A stretch of DNA of 64,000 nt from Ascochyta rabiei (Eukaryota; Ascomycota; Dothideomycetes; Pleosporales; Didymellaceae). The notes beneath the pieces are model-generated. The model was not told the origin of the DNA. It saw nothing but the letters and a program-made list of their open reading frames with translations, and did no database searches. Positions 11,226 to 23,762 of this stretch are shown here, piece by piece. The DNA lies in NCBI RefSeq assembly GCF_004011695.2, contig NC_082413.1, positions 1,471,001-1,535,000 on the forward strand. The letters are read 5' to 3'. Made by a program: the position numbers and the translations under genes. How positions within the stretch are numbered: the stretch's first letter is position 1; every line of letters starts with the position of its first letter.

Positions 11226-13418
11226 TCAAAACCCTTCCCAAGCAATGCGCCTTCTAGCACACAGCTTGTCGTTCCGCCAGAGTATCGCTACAATCGTGGA
11301 GTGTATCAACAACAATGCCATGCTTCCCACCAAACCACCAGGATACCAACGCCGAATATGAGGTACCATGACGACATGTGGATACAGGAAATCGACGGAT
11401 GCTAAGCCCAGCAGTGAATATGCTGCCCACGGCTCCGCTGCGAATGGTTGGCAAGAGCCGAACAAGCTGACGGCCTTGGCAAAGAACAGGACGACCCTGA
11501 CCACGCCGGCTGTGGCTGGGTTCTCAAAGATGCTCACCATACGGTCGCGATACTGCCCAACCCAACTCTGCCCATCATGAGGAGGAGGCGGCAGCATAAG
11601 CCGTTGCGGAGAGGGTGTCCTAACAGCCTCTTCAGGCCTTGGAAAGTCCAGCTTCTTCGACCTCAGAATTACCGCTGCCTCTTCTGAGCTTGTCCTTCGT
11701 GTGGGGTGGGCCGGCGGAGGGCTTGGGGAATGCTCCGTAACCGATGCACCTAACTTGGAGCGACCCAGCCGCGTGTAGTGGTGTACCGAGCTTCGCTTTC
11801 TGGTCATCTGAGCAGGTCCGGGGCTAGGTGTGTCTGCACGCGATATGCGAGGACTGAAATCATCAATGCCTGACGCACCAGCATACGCGTTGAACTCATC
11901 GAAGACGGACGGTGCCTTCAGAACATGCAAAATCTCCTCGGTTGCTGGGCGCTCATCAGGGTTTAGTGCAAGCAACCGTTTGAGCGATTTATATAGCTTC
12001 TCGGGCAGATCAGATCGAACGCGCTGTTCGTCATCGATGCCGGCCCATGTGGATATCTCGGCGCGCAACTGGTCCAGATCCTCGTTGTCTTCATCGATGC
12101 CATCCGCATTCCTGTACGGTAGGCGAGCAAAGCACATGAAGTAGACAATCATGCCGAGGGAGAATATGTCCGACTTGGTGGTGAAGTTACCATACGGTCC
12201 TCCTGGACGTTCCTGCCTAAGGACTTCTGGAGCACAGTACGAAATAGTGCCTGTAGCGCCAGAGGAGTTTCGGGCGACGTTTGCTGACTGTACTTCGCCG
12301 AAGTCGCTCACTAAGACCTTCATTCCATATTTATCGCGATGCAAAAGACAGTTGCTGGGCTTCAGGTCTCTGTGAATGTAGCCGTTCGCGTGCAGATGAT
12401 TTAGGCCTGACGTGATGTCTTTGAAGAACGAGATGATCTCCTCGAAATGCATGCGCCGTGGTCCAAACATGTCGTCTGGCTCTTCCATCTGCCCTTTTGA
12501 TCTTCGTCTGAGCCGCTCCTTCATCTGGTCTTTTGTGATTGTCGTTTTCGCAGAGTTAAGAATGTAGTCGTGCAGATCTCCTCCGTCGCAGTATTGCTGT
12601 AGAATGAAGGCGCACGGTACGCTTGGGCCAAAGGTATTGATTTGATAGTCCTCAAGCCAGACATGGCGGTACGAGACGAGGTTTTGGTGCGAGAGGTTCT
12701 GTAGCAGTTGCACTTCGATCAAAACCTTCTCAAGCCATTCGTGGTCATCGCCGACTGGCACACGCTTACAGGCGAACTTGCCAAGCTGCACTCCGTCTAG
12801 AACGTGCTGCACAAGGAGCACCACTCCTTTGCCTCCTCTTCCCAGCTCCCTTTCTTCGATGAAGAACGTCTTGAAATAGTTGGGGCTGAACGCCCTCGCA
12901 GATATGCCCTGGTTCCTGGGAGGTAGAGGCGTGCTGCCTACAAACTCGGCCCCTTCCGGTGCCTGAAATGCAGCAGCCGCATCCCGGGTTATCGCAGGGC
13001 CTAATTGTTTGTGTGGTGACGGTGGACGTGAGCCTGCTGTGGAGCTGGGCTGACTACCGCGCAGCATCTGGAAGTACCCCGGATTGACAAACCCATGGTC
13101 CAAGCCAGGCTCGCCAGGCGAATGTGGATGGTCATCGTCGTCGGTGTCGTGTGGTGACGGTTCGCGGTAGGCTCGGTGGCAGTATGGGCAGGAGGATGTT
13201 GCGTCTACGTCGGCAGACTGGGAGGCGTCGCGGAGAGAGAGTTGCTTAGACCGCTGATCGTAGACAACGACTGCGGAACCATGGCGCCTGCAGCCACAGT
13301 CAGTACACCGCTGTCATACTTACTCTCAGATGCTCCAGACATACAAAACAATCTCTCGCGATTCTGCTGGTAGGTAGGGTATGAGCGACATGCTCCTTTG
13401 CCGTTCGCGATCATCCAT
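11226..13418 (-). CDS. IKS1: Iks1-type serine/threonine protein kinase
   Basis: This is a protein kinase of the fungal Iks1 family, 711 aa, from exons 13345-13418 and 11226-13287 with a 57-nt intron. The N-terminal module reads LRHGSAVVVYDQRSKQLSLRD and continues to a CPYCHRAY zinc-knuckle-like motif, which is characteristic of Iks1. The splice joins REIVL directly to RHG and fixes the first exon. The kinase domain starts near residue 165 with the Gly loop GRGGKG, Lys199 in ACKRV, HRDLKPSN with Asp332, and DFG Asp353. All catalytic residues are present. The C terminus has hydrophobic segments (about 600-700), suggesting membrane attachment. Yeast Iks1 has a poorly defined role in ion and stress responses. 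An alternative start at 13391 would remove nine residues. Confidence 0.93.
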
Positions 13419-13995
13419 AGATGTGGCTAATGTATGCTGACGCACCCCTCCACTTTTTCTTTGTGACAACACAGAGCCTCACTCCACAAGGCTACCGGAA
13501 TTTCTAAACCAACACGCAGGGCCTCGCGATTCGTCCGACAGTGTCTGCTTGTGTTTGCAGGCAGTTGTGCTCGACGTAAGCGGGGAAGCTGCGGATACTC
13601 TGGGTGGCTTTCGAAGCTTCTCTCCATGCGATACCTCAGTCAATCGCCCAGAGACAGCAGAAATTGATGACGCGAATTTCTTCGCTATATTTGCGCTTCA
13701 CGAGCATGACCGTAGTGGCGCCGGTTGTTGTCATGCCATGTTATGGTTGTTGATGCTCGGGTGACGGACAGCTTCCGGAACGGTGCGCTTGTGAAAGCCA
13801 GGGTCTCCCAGTTGGGAAGCTATATCTTGTGATATATGGAGAGTATACCCTTCAAGAGCAGATAACAGTAAGTTGTAGCAAAAAGAAAGTCTGATTCTGT
13901 TGTTGTGCTGTTGTTGATCCATTCATAGTCGTCATTATGCATTTTAAGCTTCAGGTCCTACTGTTGTCCCAGAGAGTACTGCAGGCGAAACACTT
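13419..13995. other. Intergenic, 577 bp
   Basis: This is the Iks1 promoter and the 3' UTR of the epimerase gene. No coding frame was recognised. Confidence 0.5.
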
Positions 13996-15076
13996 TTATA
14001 GGTGGCTCTTGACAAGCATACCACCCTCGAAAACCTCGCCCTTCTCCAGCTTCTGCCATCCATTGACAGCGCCAACCTCAACGCACACCATCTGCTTGTA
14101 ACCATCATCCGGTGCAAAGTCGGCCGTAGCCTTTGCCTTCTCAATCCACGGGTTCCAGGTGACAGTGTCCTTAACGTTGTCACGGATGACATCAAACCGA
14201 GGCTTGCCGTCCTCCAGAATGCTTGTGGTGTCGATCTTAATGTCCTTGTAGACGCGGTCGACCTCGCCATTGAACCTGAGGGTGGGTTCTGATTGCGTGT
14301 GCGTGGTCGCATCGAGGACCTTGTCAACGTATTCTACGCTTCCGAGGCCGTTGACGGAGACCTTGGAGATGTCCTGCGCAAGCTGATTAGGCGTTTGTTG
14401 ATATGCAGCCTCCATGAAACTTACCTTGATCCTGAAGTAGGTGTGCAGCAAGAACTGGAACTCGAAGCTCTCCTGTCCTTCGTTGCGTACAGTGATGACT
14501 GTCTGCAAGCTGTCCTTGCTCAACGTGACGCTGTACACCAGGCCAAAGTCTAGCGGCCATGCCTTGCGGTGTTCCTCACTGATGCCATTGCGGTCGAGAC
14601 CAAAATCGAGCTTTACGGAGCTGGTGTCTAGCGCGTCTTCGGTGGACGACTTGCCTAGGTACTCCCAGCGTGAGTTGCGTGCGAAACCGTGTTGGGAGAG
14701 TTGCGACGTGGGGCCCGTCTTGGGAGGAGGGCCGAAGTTCTGTGATGCCGGTCAATAGATGGTCGCCTTGGGCAAAGCCCGCGTCTTGAGCAATTGGGAT
14801 CCAGCGTACCGGGAAGACGACTGGAACACCGCCCCTGATGGGCTTCTTTCCGGTCAGATCTGCGCTCTCGCTGACCCACAGGTTTTCTGTCTGTCCGCCA
14901 TTGCTCTTCCAGCTAGTTACGGTAGCACCAAACAGGTAGACTTCCACGCTCTCACCAGACGGCAGCGATGCTACGACCTTCTGGCTACCTCCGTCACCGA
15001 CTACATCGACTTGTGCGCTGGGCCCAGAGCTCTTGGGTGCATTCAGAGCAGAGGGACGGTTGGCGCGGTCAACCAT
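13996..15076 (-). CDS. Glucose-6-phosphate 1-epimerase (aldose-1-epimerase family)
   Basis: The enzyme interconverts the alpha and beta anomers of glucose 6-phosphate in the cytosol, like yeast YMR099C. Exons 14810-15076, 14425-14739 and 13996-14373 give 319 aa, close to the family length. Introns are 70 and 51 nt. The sequence shows GGVPVVFPNFGPP near the sugar-phosphate site, His188 in LLHTYFRI and Glu293 in VCVEVGA, the two catalytic residues of the family. The second intron (14374-14424) is a multiple of three without a stop, so its retention would add 17 residues next to the catalytic His. I treat it as an intron because the donor is GTAAGT and the spliced join FRIKDISKV matches the family. 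Confidence 0.93.
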
Positions 15077-15679
15077 GGTGAAGTATGAGTACGTTGGACG
15101 AGATGGTAGAGCTGTGACGATGTACTATTGTTAGGATTTGGGGAGTGGAGGGTGGTGTTGTCCTCGGGGGCAGTGATTCTTATTATCTGTCAGCTATCCG
15201 GCTCCAAGCTAGGTGAAGCGTGCTTGGACTTACTGACGCTGTTGGTGGCGTTTGTTGATGGACGACGTCGAGCAAGAAGGAGGGGCATCATAGGGAAGCT
15301 TCGAGCCCCACTATGATGCAGCGACCGCATCGGCCACCTGAAACTCGCCTGAAACACTTCTTGCATTCGGCTAAAGGGCAGCTGTGATTGCTATTGGACG
15401 AGTTGCAGCCCAGCATTCTGATCTTCAGCTAGCAGAGTTCACCAACATGTTCACCGAACAGATGATCGACAGTAGTGTACACAACGATGCACTTGTTGTG
15501 GCCATTGGAAGGCTGCAATGCTTCGACAGCACCTAACAATGCTCGTGGCGAGCTTGAAATTGAGCTACAGTGAATGTGGGTATCCTTTCCCTGCACGACA
15601 ATCGCTATTCCACACTACAATGTACAGCCCCTCCAATAGGGGATACTCTTATCCAGACACAAGTTACCCCTCTCCAATC
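15077..15679. other. Intergenic, 603 bp
   Basis: This is the epimerase promoter and the Rif1 3' UTR. Nothing further was recognised. Confidence 0.5.
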
Positions 15680-18600
15680 CTACATCTCCGGCGCTTCCCT
15701 TCTTTTCCCAGCAGCATGCATCTCGACCCGAAGGTGAAACATTTCCATGTCAAATTCTTGTTCTTCTGCTATGTCAATGCTGGGAACGGCAAGGAAGTAA
15801 TTCTTGATCTCCTTGAGCTTGTTGATGATACTTCTAGGAGTAAGAATGACACGTTCCGCGAACGAGCGACTCGGAGTAGCGCTACCGGTGGGAACCAGCT
15901 GCTGTGAATGAATCTGGCTCTGTGCTAATATCGGGTGCTTGGTGACAGGAGCGGTGTTGGCTACAGTAGCTATGCTTGCAGCAATCTGCTCCGCTACGGC
16001 AGGGGCAGTAGCCTTATCATGCCTAGGAGTGACTTGAATGTGACTGAGGCGTTTACTCTGCGAGGAATGTGTCTCTCCGGGCGGAGGAGGTGGTGTGGAC
16101 TTGGCTTCGCTGACATCCTTGGTCAAGCTCTGCCTTGCTCGCTTGGAGGGCGCAGGTGTGTCTTCCACAATGTCAGCAGCACTCTCCATCTGGCTAAGGT
16201 TCGACTGCGATCGGCGCATGCTGCGTTTGCGTCCCGACTCAGAGACGGACACAGGACTTTCTGCAACCATCGATGATTCGCCCATAGATTTTCTCTTTTT
16301 AGCACTCCTGGTCCTTTCCGAGGGCGATCCAGCCACCGCAGATTCCGATTCAATCTCAGTCTGGTCAGGCTGGGATGGAACTGGCGAAGAGTCTTGTGCC
16401 TCATCTGCCTTGCTCCTCCTCGGCTTCTTGCGCTTCTTCACACTCGACAGTTGATTGTGGATCGGACTATCCATACTGTGGCGCGTCGAACGTCGAATAT
16501 CTTGCGACCCTGGTGTGCTTTTCCCAGGAGTGGGATTGAAAGAGTCCCCCACACGGCTCGTACGACTTGTGTCTGCTCGCTCGCTCTTGCTCTTGCGCGT
16601 GCGGCTCGACTTAGGAGTGGGCTCAACTTCAGTATCGCTTCCATCTTGTGTCGCAGAAAAGCCGTTTTGCGAAGTAGGATGAGAAGTCGCGTCCAGAAAT
16701 ATGTTGTGTGACTCTGGAACCGTTTCGTCAGGTTCTGCAGTTGCTTCGGCGGTTTGCATGTCTGCATCAATCTGTGCAGTGAGCTGTAGATCGATTGTAG
16801 AGCTCGGCACGTCGGACATGATATCGTCGCTGGGTTTGTAGTAATTATTGAGCTGATCCTTCTCTTCAGCTAACGTCACTGCGGCAGCTAAAGCTTCCTC
16901 GTCCATCGTGGTGCCATCATCGAATGACGCAGAGTAGAAGCTATCAGGCTGACCAGCCTCAAGGTTTTCTGGGGCTTCACCAGGGGCCAGCTTCGACTCG
17001 GACGTATAGCTCTTCTCGAAATGGGGCGGCGAAGATCCTAGTTCTTCGTCGTCGGCAAGACGCACAGTACGCACAGCAGTAGGTGTGGCGATATTAGTGT
17101 CGTCGCTAACAACCTTTTGCGAGCTACGTCGTGCGTGCGGTGTAGGCGACGAGCCAAGGAAGACATCCATGGGACCCATTTTGGCGAGAGCTTGCAGTGG
17201 TGTGGTGCGTGTACTCCGAGTCGGCAGGTCATCCACACTTTGCACGTCAGAGTGAAGTTCCATTGGAGAAGGTGGAGCATCTCGCTGTGGGGAGGGGGCG
17301 CCCATGTTGGCAAACAGACCCCCCGCGAGCCTTTGACGTTCAATCATTTCCTTCTGTCTCTCGGTCAAGATCTGCGATTCCTGGACAAAAGGATTGGAGG
17401 GCGAAGATACAATAGCTTCGAATTGAATCTGCGAGTTGTCATGTCGTAAGCGTACTTTGGGTATTCGGCGGGACGATGTTCTCCTGCTTGCCGGAGAAGA
17501 CACTGCAGGAGATTGGTGTTTGGGGTTGCGCGCAGATTTGCTGATCTTGAAAGGAGATTCTCGAACACGGGAACTCCTGGTGCTTCGCCTGAGTTCTTCT
17601 GTGCTTTCGTCGGAATCATAGAAGGACAGATCAGCGTCCTTTTGACGGGTCAGTGGTGGTAAAATTATATTGGTCCGGCTCAAACTTACGGCGGGGTCAT
17701 CTTTGAAGTCTAGTGAAGGCAGAAGAAGCTCGACAGAACTGTGCAAGCGGCGCAAAACAGCTTCAAGACGCGGAGGGTATCGGAGGCTGTCTTCTTTGCC
17801 AAATGTTCTGCTCCAAGTTGCGATCGAGATGTTGACGATCTTTCGACGTCGACTTACGAAGCCAGATGTGATCAGTGGTTCGAGATGTAAGAGGACCTGG
17901 CCGTCCTTTCGTGGGAGTCGCTCGACTGCCTCGCTCACTTCCTTCCACAGGCTGACAACCTATAGTTTGTTAGCAGGTAATCGCCATCTTTACTCGACAC
18001 GACCTACTTCACGTTGGAGAGCTTTGGAGATTGGCTCCTTATTCTGCAGCTTCCTTTGCGAGTCTTCAACCCAGATTCGAACTACTTCCTGCGTTTTGCG
18101 CAAGTAGACCGCCAGTAAGGAGGTTGAGCAATTTTTGATAGAAGCACCCAGGGCGAAAAGGAAATTTTTAATCGACTCGACATCTTCGAAGTCGAGTTCG
18201 TTGTAGGCAGCCGAGCCCACAGAGCTTACTGCGCTGTAAAGATGGTTGTAGGGGTCAAAATCGTGACTGCGCCCTGACGCGGGTGAGGACGGCCACAAAG
18301 TGTGTCTGCCTTGGTCAAGAACTCGCCGACTGATCGTCTTGCTGGGAAGGTTCTGCAGAAGCATGCTGATGTAGGGCAGACACGAAGTTTTGTCGGCCGT
18401 GCGGGCCAGTACACGTTCGGATATTCTTTCAATGACAGCAAGGACAAGAGCGCCATCTCCAGCTTCTTTGCGCACAGTGACAATGAAGGCCAGAAGAACC
18501 TCAAGCCCTCGTGACTTGTTTAGGAGGTAGGCAGAGCTCAGGCTGAGAACCTCGACCACAACATCGTACTCTTTACCCAGCTGGCGAGAGACACGCTCAT

Positions 18601-21046
18601 TCGAGTCGGGTACTTGTTGCTCGATCGATATCTTGAGTAATGCTCCAACTTGCGACCAGAAGTTCAGTGCAACAGCTGCTTTCAGTGACCCGTCGACAAT
18701 TGTAGCGCAATCTCGGAGCAGCTCAAGCTTGCTTAGACGAGTGTTTTGAGCACCGAAAACAGGTTCGATGATCAAGTTCATTGCGCGCAGTCGGACAGCG
18801 TCGGAAAGCTTGCCTTCCGACTGGTTGACAAGAAGATCGATAAAGTACAAGAAGGGTGAGATCCGAGCTCCGTTGTGTCGGGCGCGGAACGAAGGCGTTG
18901 ATGCGACCTCAAACTCATCTTGACTGTTCCGAATAAGACACCTATCTGCGAACTGGAGTGCACCGAGTTTCTGGACCACATTTTCAACTAAGAAGCAGAA
19001 TTTGTCTGCCCAGATATCCTCCTTGTGCTGGGGCAAAGCTAGCTGAGCTGTATGACGGTCCCATACGCGACGCAGGAGGTTAACGAGATGAGCCATGGCA
19101 TCCTTGGTTTCTGTCGATGCCATAACCTCCTTGCTGCTTGCCTCGATCAGTGAGTCCAGGAGGGCAAGCCACATTGTCTTCACTGGATCGTCTTCTTGTT
19201 GGTCGGTGTTGGACCATGCTGTCGTGTCAAGCAAAGTCTCCACAAGTTTAAGGATCAAAGCAAGCGACTTGCGAACCCATCTTGGGTCAACGAGAGGAAG
19301 CTCGGAGCGTTGTGTCATGGCCTGGTACCTAAGATCCAGAGCTCTTTGCGCGTTCCATGGGTTTCTCGATCCATTGAGAAGAGCTGAAACGATGCGGCAT
19401 GCGTGGGCCGCTTGTGTTGAGGGCGATTGGTGCACCAATGGGGTCCAGAAGTCTACCACGAACTCAGTCCAGTATCGGTCGAGTTGTTCGTGGCTAGCAG
19501 TGGGACGAAACGAATAGTAAAGCAGAGTGTGGTAACCGTAGAAAATAGACTCCCGCTCCGACTTCTTCATCGATCCTCGTCTCTGAAGCTGTTGCAAGGG
19601 GATGTTCAACAGGAACTTCGACCAGCCCTTTGCGGTATCTGTAGATGCGTTCACAGCATAGAGAAGAAATCCATATGCCACATTTCCGTTGATCTTGACT
19701 TGATCATTGTCGGATTTCAGAGCTTTCTCGAACACTTTCAACCATTCCCCCAGATCGGTGAAGAACTTGCTGTCGATGTGATCTTGCAGAAGACCTGTTA
19801 CGGACGACCAGATTTGAGGGACCATGGACGCATTGTCTCCATCAAGCATCTTTTGTAGTTCCTGTGCCATCACCTTGGCTAGAGTTGTTTCACCATCGTT
19901 CCTCAGCTTATTGAGGACTGCAAGTACTGATTTGGCAAGAGAACGATCAGGCCCAATTGTCTTAGCAGCAGCAATGGCAGTATCGAGGGCACTCTGATTG
20001 ATATCTTTGTGGCCTGATACCAACGCTTTGAAGGTGTGCTTGAACCACCGTTCGGTGTACTTGATCATGAGATCGGGTCGTTGTTGAATTAGCTTCCTGT
20101 AGATGCGGAGGCGGTACGCTTGGACCGAGAAGCCCTTGACGCGGTCCTGAATGGTGTCGAGACCGTCCATGATCTTTTCTACACGCAGTGCGGTCATGGT
20201 CCTTGGACGGAAGTTTTGCTGCATGAGCATGGCGAGATGGATGTTGACAACGCTCTTCGACACTGAGGTGTCGGTAAGGACCTGGATGGTCCGCTCCATC
20301 ATGTAAGAGCAGAAGTCTTCATCCATGGCCGCCGTCAGATCGGGTACTCTGAAAAGAGCCATCAGGAGCTTAAGTGCCTGAGCAATGAGCTGCGAGTCCA
20401 ACCCATTGCCTGTGGGGCTGATGGCCTGGGCATCTCGTCGAATGAATTGTGCCAACAAGGAAACCTTGTTCTTCAGCACCTGCTCGTCTGGTATTTTGTC
20501 GTAGGCCTGCATGGTACGCTGCAAGGAGTGATATGCGTCCAATCTTGACGGCCGCTCTCCCTGAGCCAGCTGCTTGACTATCGATTCCAACATTTCTCCA
20601 AACGTCTTGAAATGGTGTGCGGCGGCGCTTTCGTCGTGGTGTGGGGAAGCCGCGGTCGCATCTGTTGGCTTGAGGATCGACTTGAGCGGTAACGACACGC
20701 GTGTCTGAGGCAGAGGGCGAAGTGGTGAGCTACGCGTTGGGGTCCACGACTTGATGATGGCTTTCTTGTGCGGAGACGCGCATGTCTGGACCTCGAAGTT
20801 GACTCGCTTCTTCCTGGCTGAGCTGGACGGTATGCTGATATCCGAGGATGGCGACTGCTCTGGCGTGTTCAACAGCTTTTTCGCCGCGACCTTCGCAACG
20901 GCCTTTGGTTGTGCAGGTCTGTCTCCGAATGGATCCTCGAGAAATTGGAGCGTTTCGTCAACGTCGATGTCCTTGTCGCTATCTTCGACGTCTTTTGGTG
21001 GAGTGGGCGGGCGGACAGAGAGCGATTCGAACTTGGACAACACCAT
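15680..21046 (-). CDS. RIF1: Rif1, telomere length and replication-timing regulator
   Basis: Rif1 recruits protein phosphatase 1 to late origins and telomeres and protects breaks. The model has exons 18010-21046, 17690-17961 and 15680-17638, with introns of 48 and 51 nt, giving about 1755 aa. The first ATG in frame is 21046 (MVLSKFESLSVRPPTP). Residues about 145-850 form the helical-repeat Rif1 N-terminal domain, beginning near TFGEMLESIVKQLAQ. Upstream are two PP1-docking motifs, KKRVNF (RVxF at 81-84) and KSILK (SILK at 123-126). The C-terminal third is Ser/Thr-rich and disordered with many SP, SQ and TQ sites. The second intron is in frame and stop-free, so it could be retained. The gene is divergent from ric8. 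Confidence 0.92.
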
Positions 21047-21730
21047 GGCTATGCTGGGACCCAACAAACGGAAACAGAAAACAAAAACGGGAGATCAGAC
21101 TCGCATTGCCGGCCGTGAAGACGCGAAACGAGGCGTTGAAAACGACAGCGGAGGTTGTGATTGCTGTAGTCTCCCAGCCTGGAAAGCTTAGGGTGGTGGG
21201 CACGCACGTTCGACGCGTTGCCGGGGTGCGCGAACGGTCGAACGCGCCTTCCCGCACGCGTAAAGTGGTTCTAGCCAAAGCACCTTCCTTGCCATCACCG
21301 CATCTCACTCTTGAACTCCACTATCTGTCTCTTCAAGCACGTATCAATTAAGTTGATTGCTAGAATCTCCAAATGCTTATTCACTGAGACCTGCAGATCA
21401 GGATCAGATGATCTGAGGGCGTAGTTCAACAAAGATATCAAGCGAACAGCTACCGGTACTCGCGTTTTGTAGTACTCTAACCCTGTTTTTTGCAGTCCCC
21501 GAAGCAGCCGCCGCAGTCCTTCGTGCTCTACTAACCTCTTGTCGTGCATGGTCTGCTCACGTTCTGGCACTTTGAAGATGCGGACCCTTGCAGGCTTGCA
21601 CACGACAGTCTCACGGTCTCCACTGTGGGGCACCTTGATCATCATACCGAGGGAATCTGTAACATGGGCCACCGCTTCTCTTCAAGTCCCCTTTTCTTCT
21701 CTCACTCTGCTTTCCTGCTTTCTTGCCAAA
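21047..21730. promoter_or_regulatory. Bidirectional promoter region of RIF1 and ric8
   Basis: These 684 bp separate two divergently transcribed genes. A minus-strand ATG frame of 116 codons (21295-21645) lies here but shows no recognisable motif and would be antisense to the ric8 leader. Confidence 0.5.
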
Positions 21731-23352
21731 ATGTTTGCACAGAAGTCTGGGAAAGGTATAGGCCACAACAGTCATTGACCGCTCCAGCTGATCGTATTGT
21801 AGCAAAGCTCGACGATGTTACCAGAATACTCAACGACCTAAGGGCTGATCTTGACAATCCCAAGCTGTCCTCGCGACGTGCGCCGCCCTCCAGGGTACTT
21901 TGACGCCAAGCATACTGACTCGTTCTGCAGTACGAAATCAACAGCTAGAGCAGCTCAAAGTCTACGGCCGAGACCCCAACAATGCGGAGCCCATATTTAC
22001 ACATGACGTACGCTGGACTTGCACCAACACTTGAGGACTTGAGGTGACCTGTTCAGGGTCTCCGGACACTAGGCCGCTATGCGTTTGTCGAGAGGGACAC
22101 CGCAGTCTCGCAAGAAGCACTGAGATGTACAGCCAATGCGCTGCTGCTTCAGCCAAAGGCACGCCAGATTCTCGTTGATCTGGGGCATGGCCCACACGCA
22201 GCAGAGAAACTCAAGGCAAGATTGTCCACCAGGGGGGTCTACTGTGCAGTCTTGCTGACTACCTGGTAGAGCGAGAGCATCGACGACGAGTTCCTAGTCT
22301 CGCGCATCCTCTTCCTCACCACCTACAACACGACCCTCGACTACACAGAGCTAGTGAACGAGCACCACCTGGCAGACAACATCAACGCCGCAATTCAACG
22401 ACATGCAAGCCGCTACACTCAGCCGCGTCAACGAGCACAAGAACACACAGCACCCATGGACCTGATGGCCCTGTCAGAGACCCTCAAGCTCCTCTTCAAC
22501 ATCACACACTTCCACCCAGACCTGTCGCAGTACTTCGCCGACTCGATCCCTAACATCTTCCACATCCTCACTCGCCGCGACTCCCCTACGAAACCCCTTG
22601 ACGCACCTGTATCCTTCCTCGTCAACGCGCTCCTCAACCTCGTCCGAGAAGAAGGTACAGGCACCGACCAACACCCGCACGATCCCGTCCTGCACGCCGC
22701 CGTCTTCCCCGTCTCCAACCCTCCGGGCAACGTCACGCATCTCATCACCACCCTCGACAGCGCGATACACACATATCCCACCTCAGAACTCGACGCGACC
22801 ATCTCGCCCCTCTTCACACTACTGCGCCGCATCTACGAAATCGCGCCCGCAGACGTGCAAATCGTAATGCAATCCAAACTGCTCCCCTCCGACACTGACC
22901 GCGCACAACCACTCGGCAAGTCCTCATCTCTCCCCTCGCGTCTGCTCAACCTCAGCACGTCTGCCCAGACGCCCGCGCTGCGCGACTCCATCGCCGCCTT
23001 CATGTTCGAGCTGTCGTCCAAGGACCCAGCAAAGTACGTTCAGAACGTCGGGTACGGATACGCTTCCGGCTTCCTGCTTTCGAAGAACATTCCCATGCCC
23101 GAGGGCGCGATTCAGGATGCGGGCGAGGGACGCAGCGGTGGTGTGCCGGTGAATCCGATTACAGGGCAGAGGTTGGATAGGGAGGAACAGGTCGAGATGC
23201 CGGAGATGACGCTCGAGGAGAAGGAGAGGGAGGCTGAGAGGCTGTTTGTTCTATTTGAGAGGTTGAAGAAGACGGGAGTTGTGGACGTCAAGAACCCGGT
23301 TGAGGAGGCGTACAGGAGTGGGAGGATTGAGGAGTTGAGTGATTCAGACTAG
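21731..23352 (+). CDS. ric8: Ric8 (synembryn), G-alpha chaperone and exchange factor
   Basis: Ric8 folds and activates heterotrimeric G-protein alpha subunits and is needed for growth and development in filamentous fungi. Exons are 21731-21755, 21803-21877, 21931-22007, 22057-22215 and 22270-23352, giving 472 aa, the usual size. The first exon is 25 nt with a CAAAATG start context, and the joined frame reads MFAQKSGKAKLDDVTRILN. Conserved helical-repeat sequence follows, including LRTLGRYAF, EALRCTANALLLQPKARQ and VSRILFLTTYNT. The fourth intron (22216-22269) begins with GCAAGA after AAG, so it is a GC-AG intron; the flanking protein KLKSESIDDEFL is continuous. The other introns are GT-AG, 47-53 nt. 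Confidence 0.93.
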
Positions 23353-23762
23353 GGGGGTCAGATATCGAGGGCAACGATCTAATGAGTGCTCTGTATTGAT
23401 GATAGGCACTCTCCATCTTCCACGTACGATGCATAAGCCGCTTGACTAGATAATACCTAACTGCACCAGTGAATCGCACTGAATCGCAAAGACGCTACCT
23501 AATGCCGCCGAAGCTGCTGCATCGCTTGAATGTCTCCTACCCCGTGAACATACGAGAATCAATAAGAGGTCGATAAGTGAGCGATGCTTTGATCAAAGCG
23601 AAGTTAGCGTTGCAAATGCTGAGACTGATGATAGTATGCTGCTAGGACGAAGAACTATGTTGTGCTGTTGTATATGTCTGTTGAAATACTTTGAGCAGCT
23701 GAATACCTCAAGTGTAAAGATAAGGAGCAGCGTGGGTTATCCGTTGCACACCTGAGCCGCGA
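23353..23762. other. Convergent 3' intergenic, 410 bp
   Basis: This is the shared terminator space of ric8 (plus) and KAR5 (minus). No gene was seen. Confidence 0.5.

Noticed and set aside
21295..21645. Minus-strand ORF of 116 codons between RIF1 and ric8
   Set aside because: It has no recognisable motif, its longer form starts with GTG, and it would be antisense to the ric8 leader. Sequence looks somewhat protein-like, but support is too weak to call a gene.
21756..21787. 32-nt first intron of ric8 ending at CTCCAG
   Set aside because: It is too short for a fungal intron, and the 47-nt form ending at TGTAG (21802) keeps the frame and fits the family.
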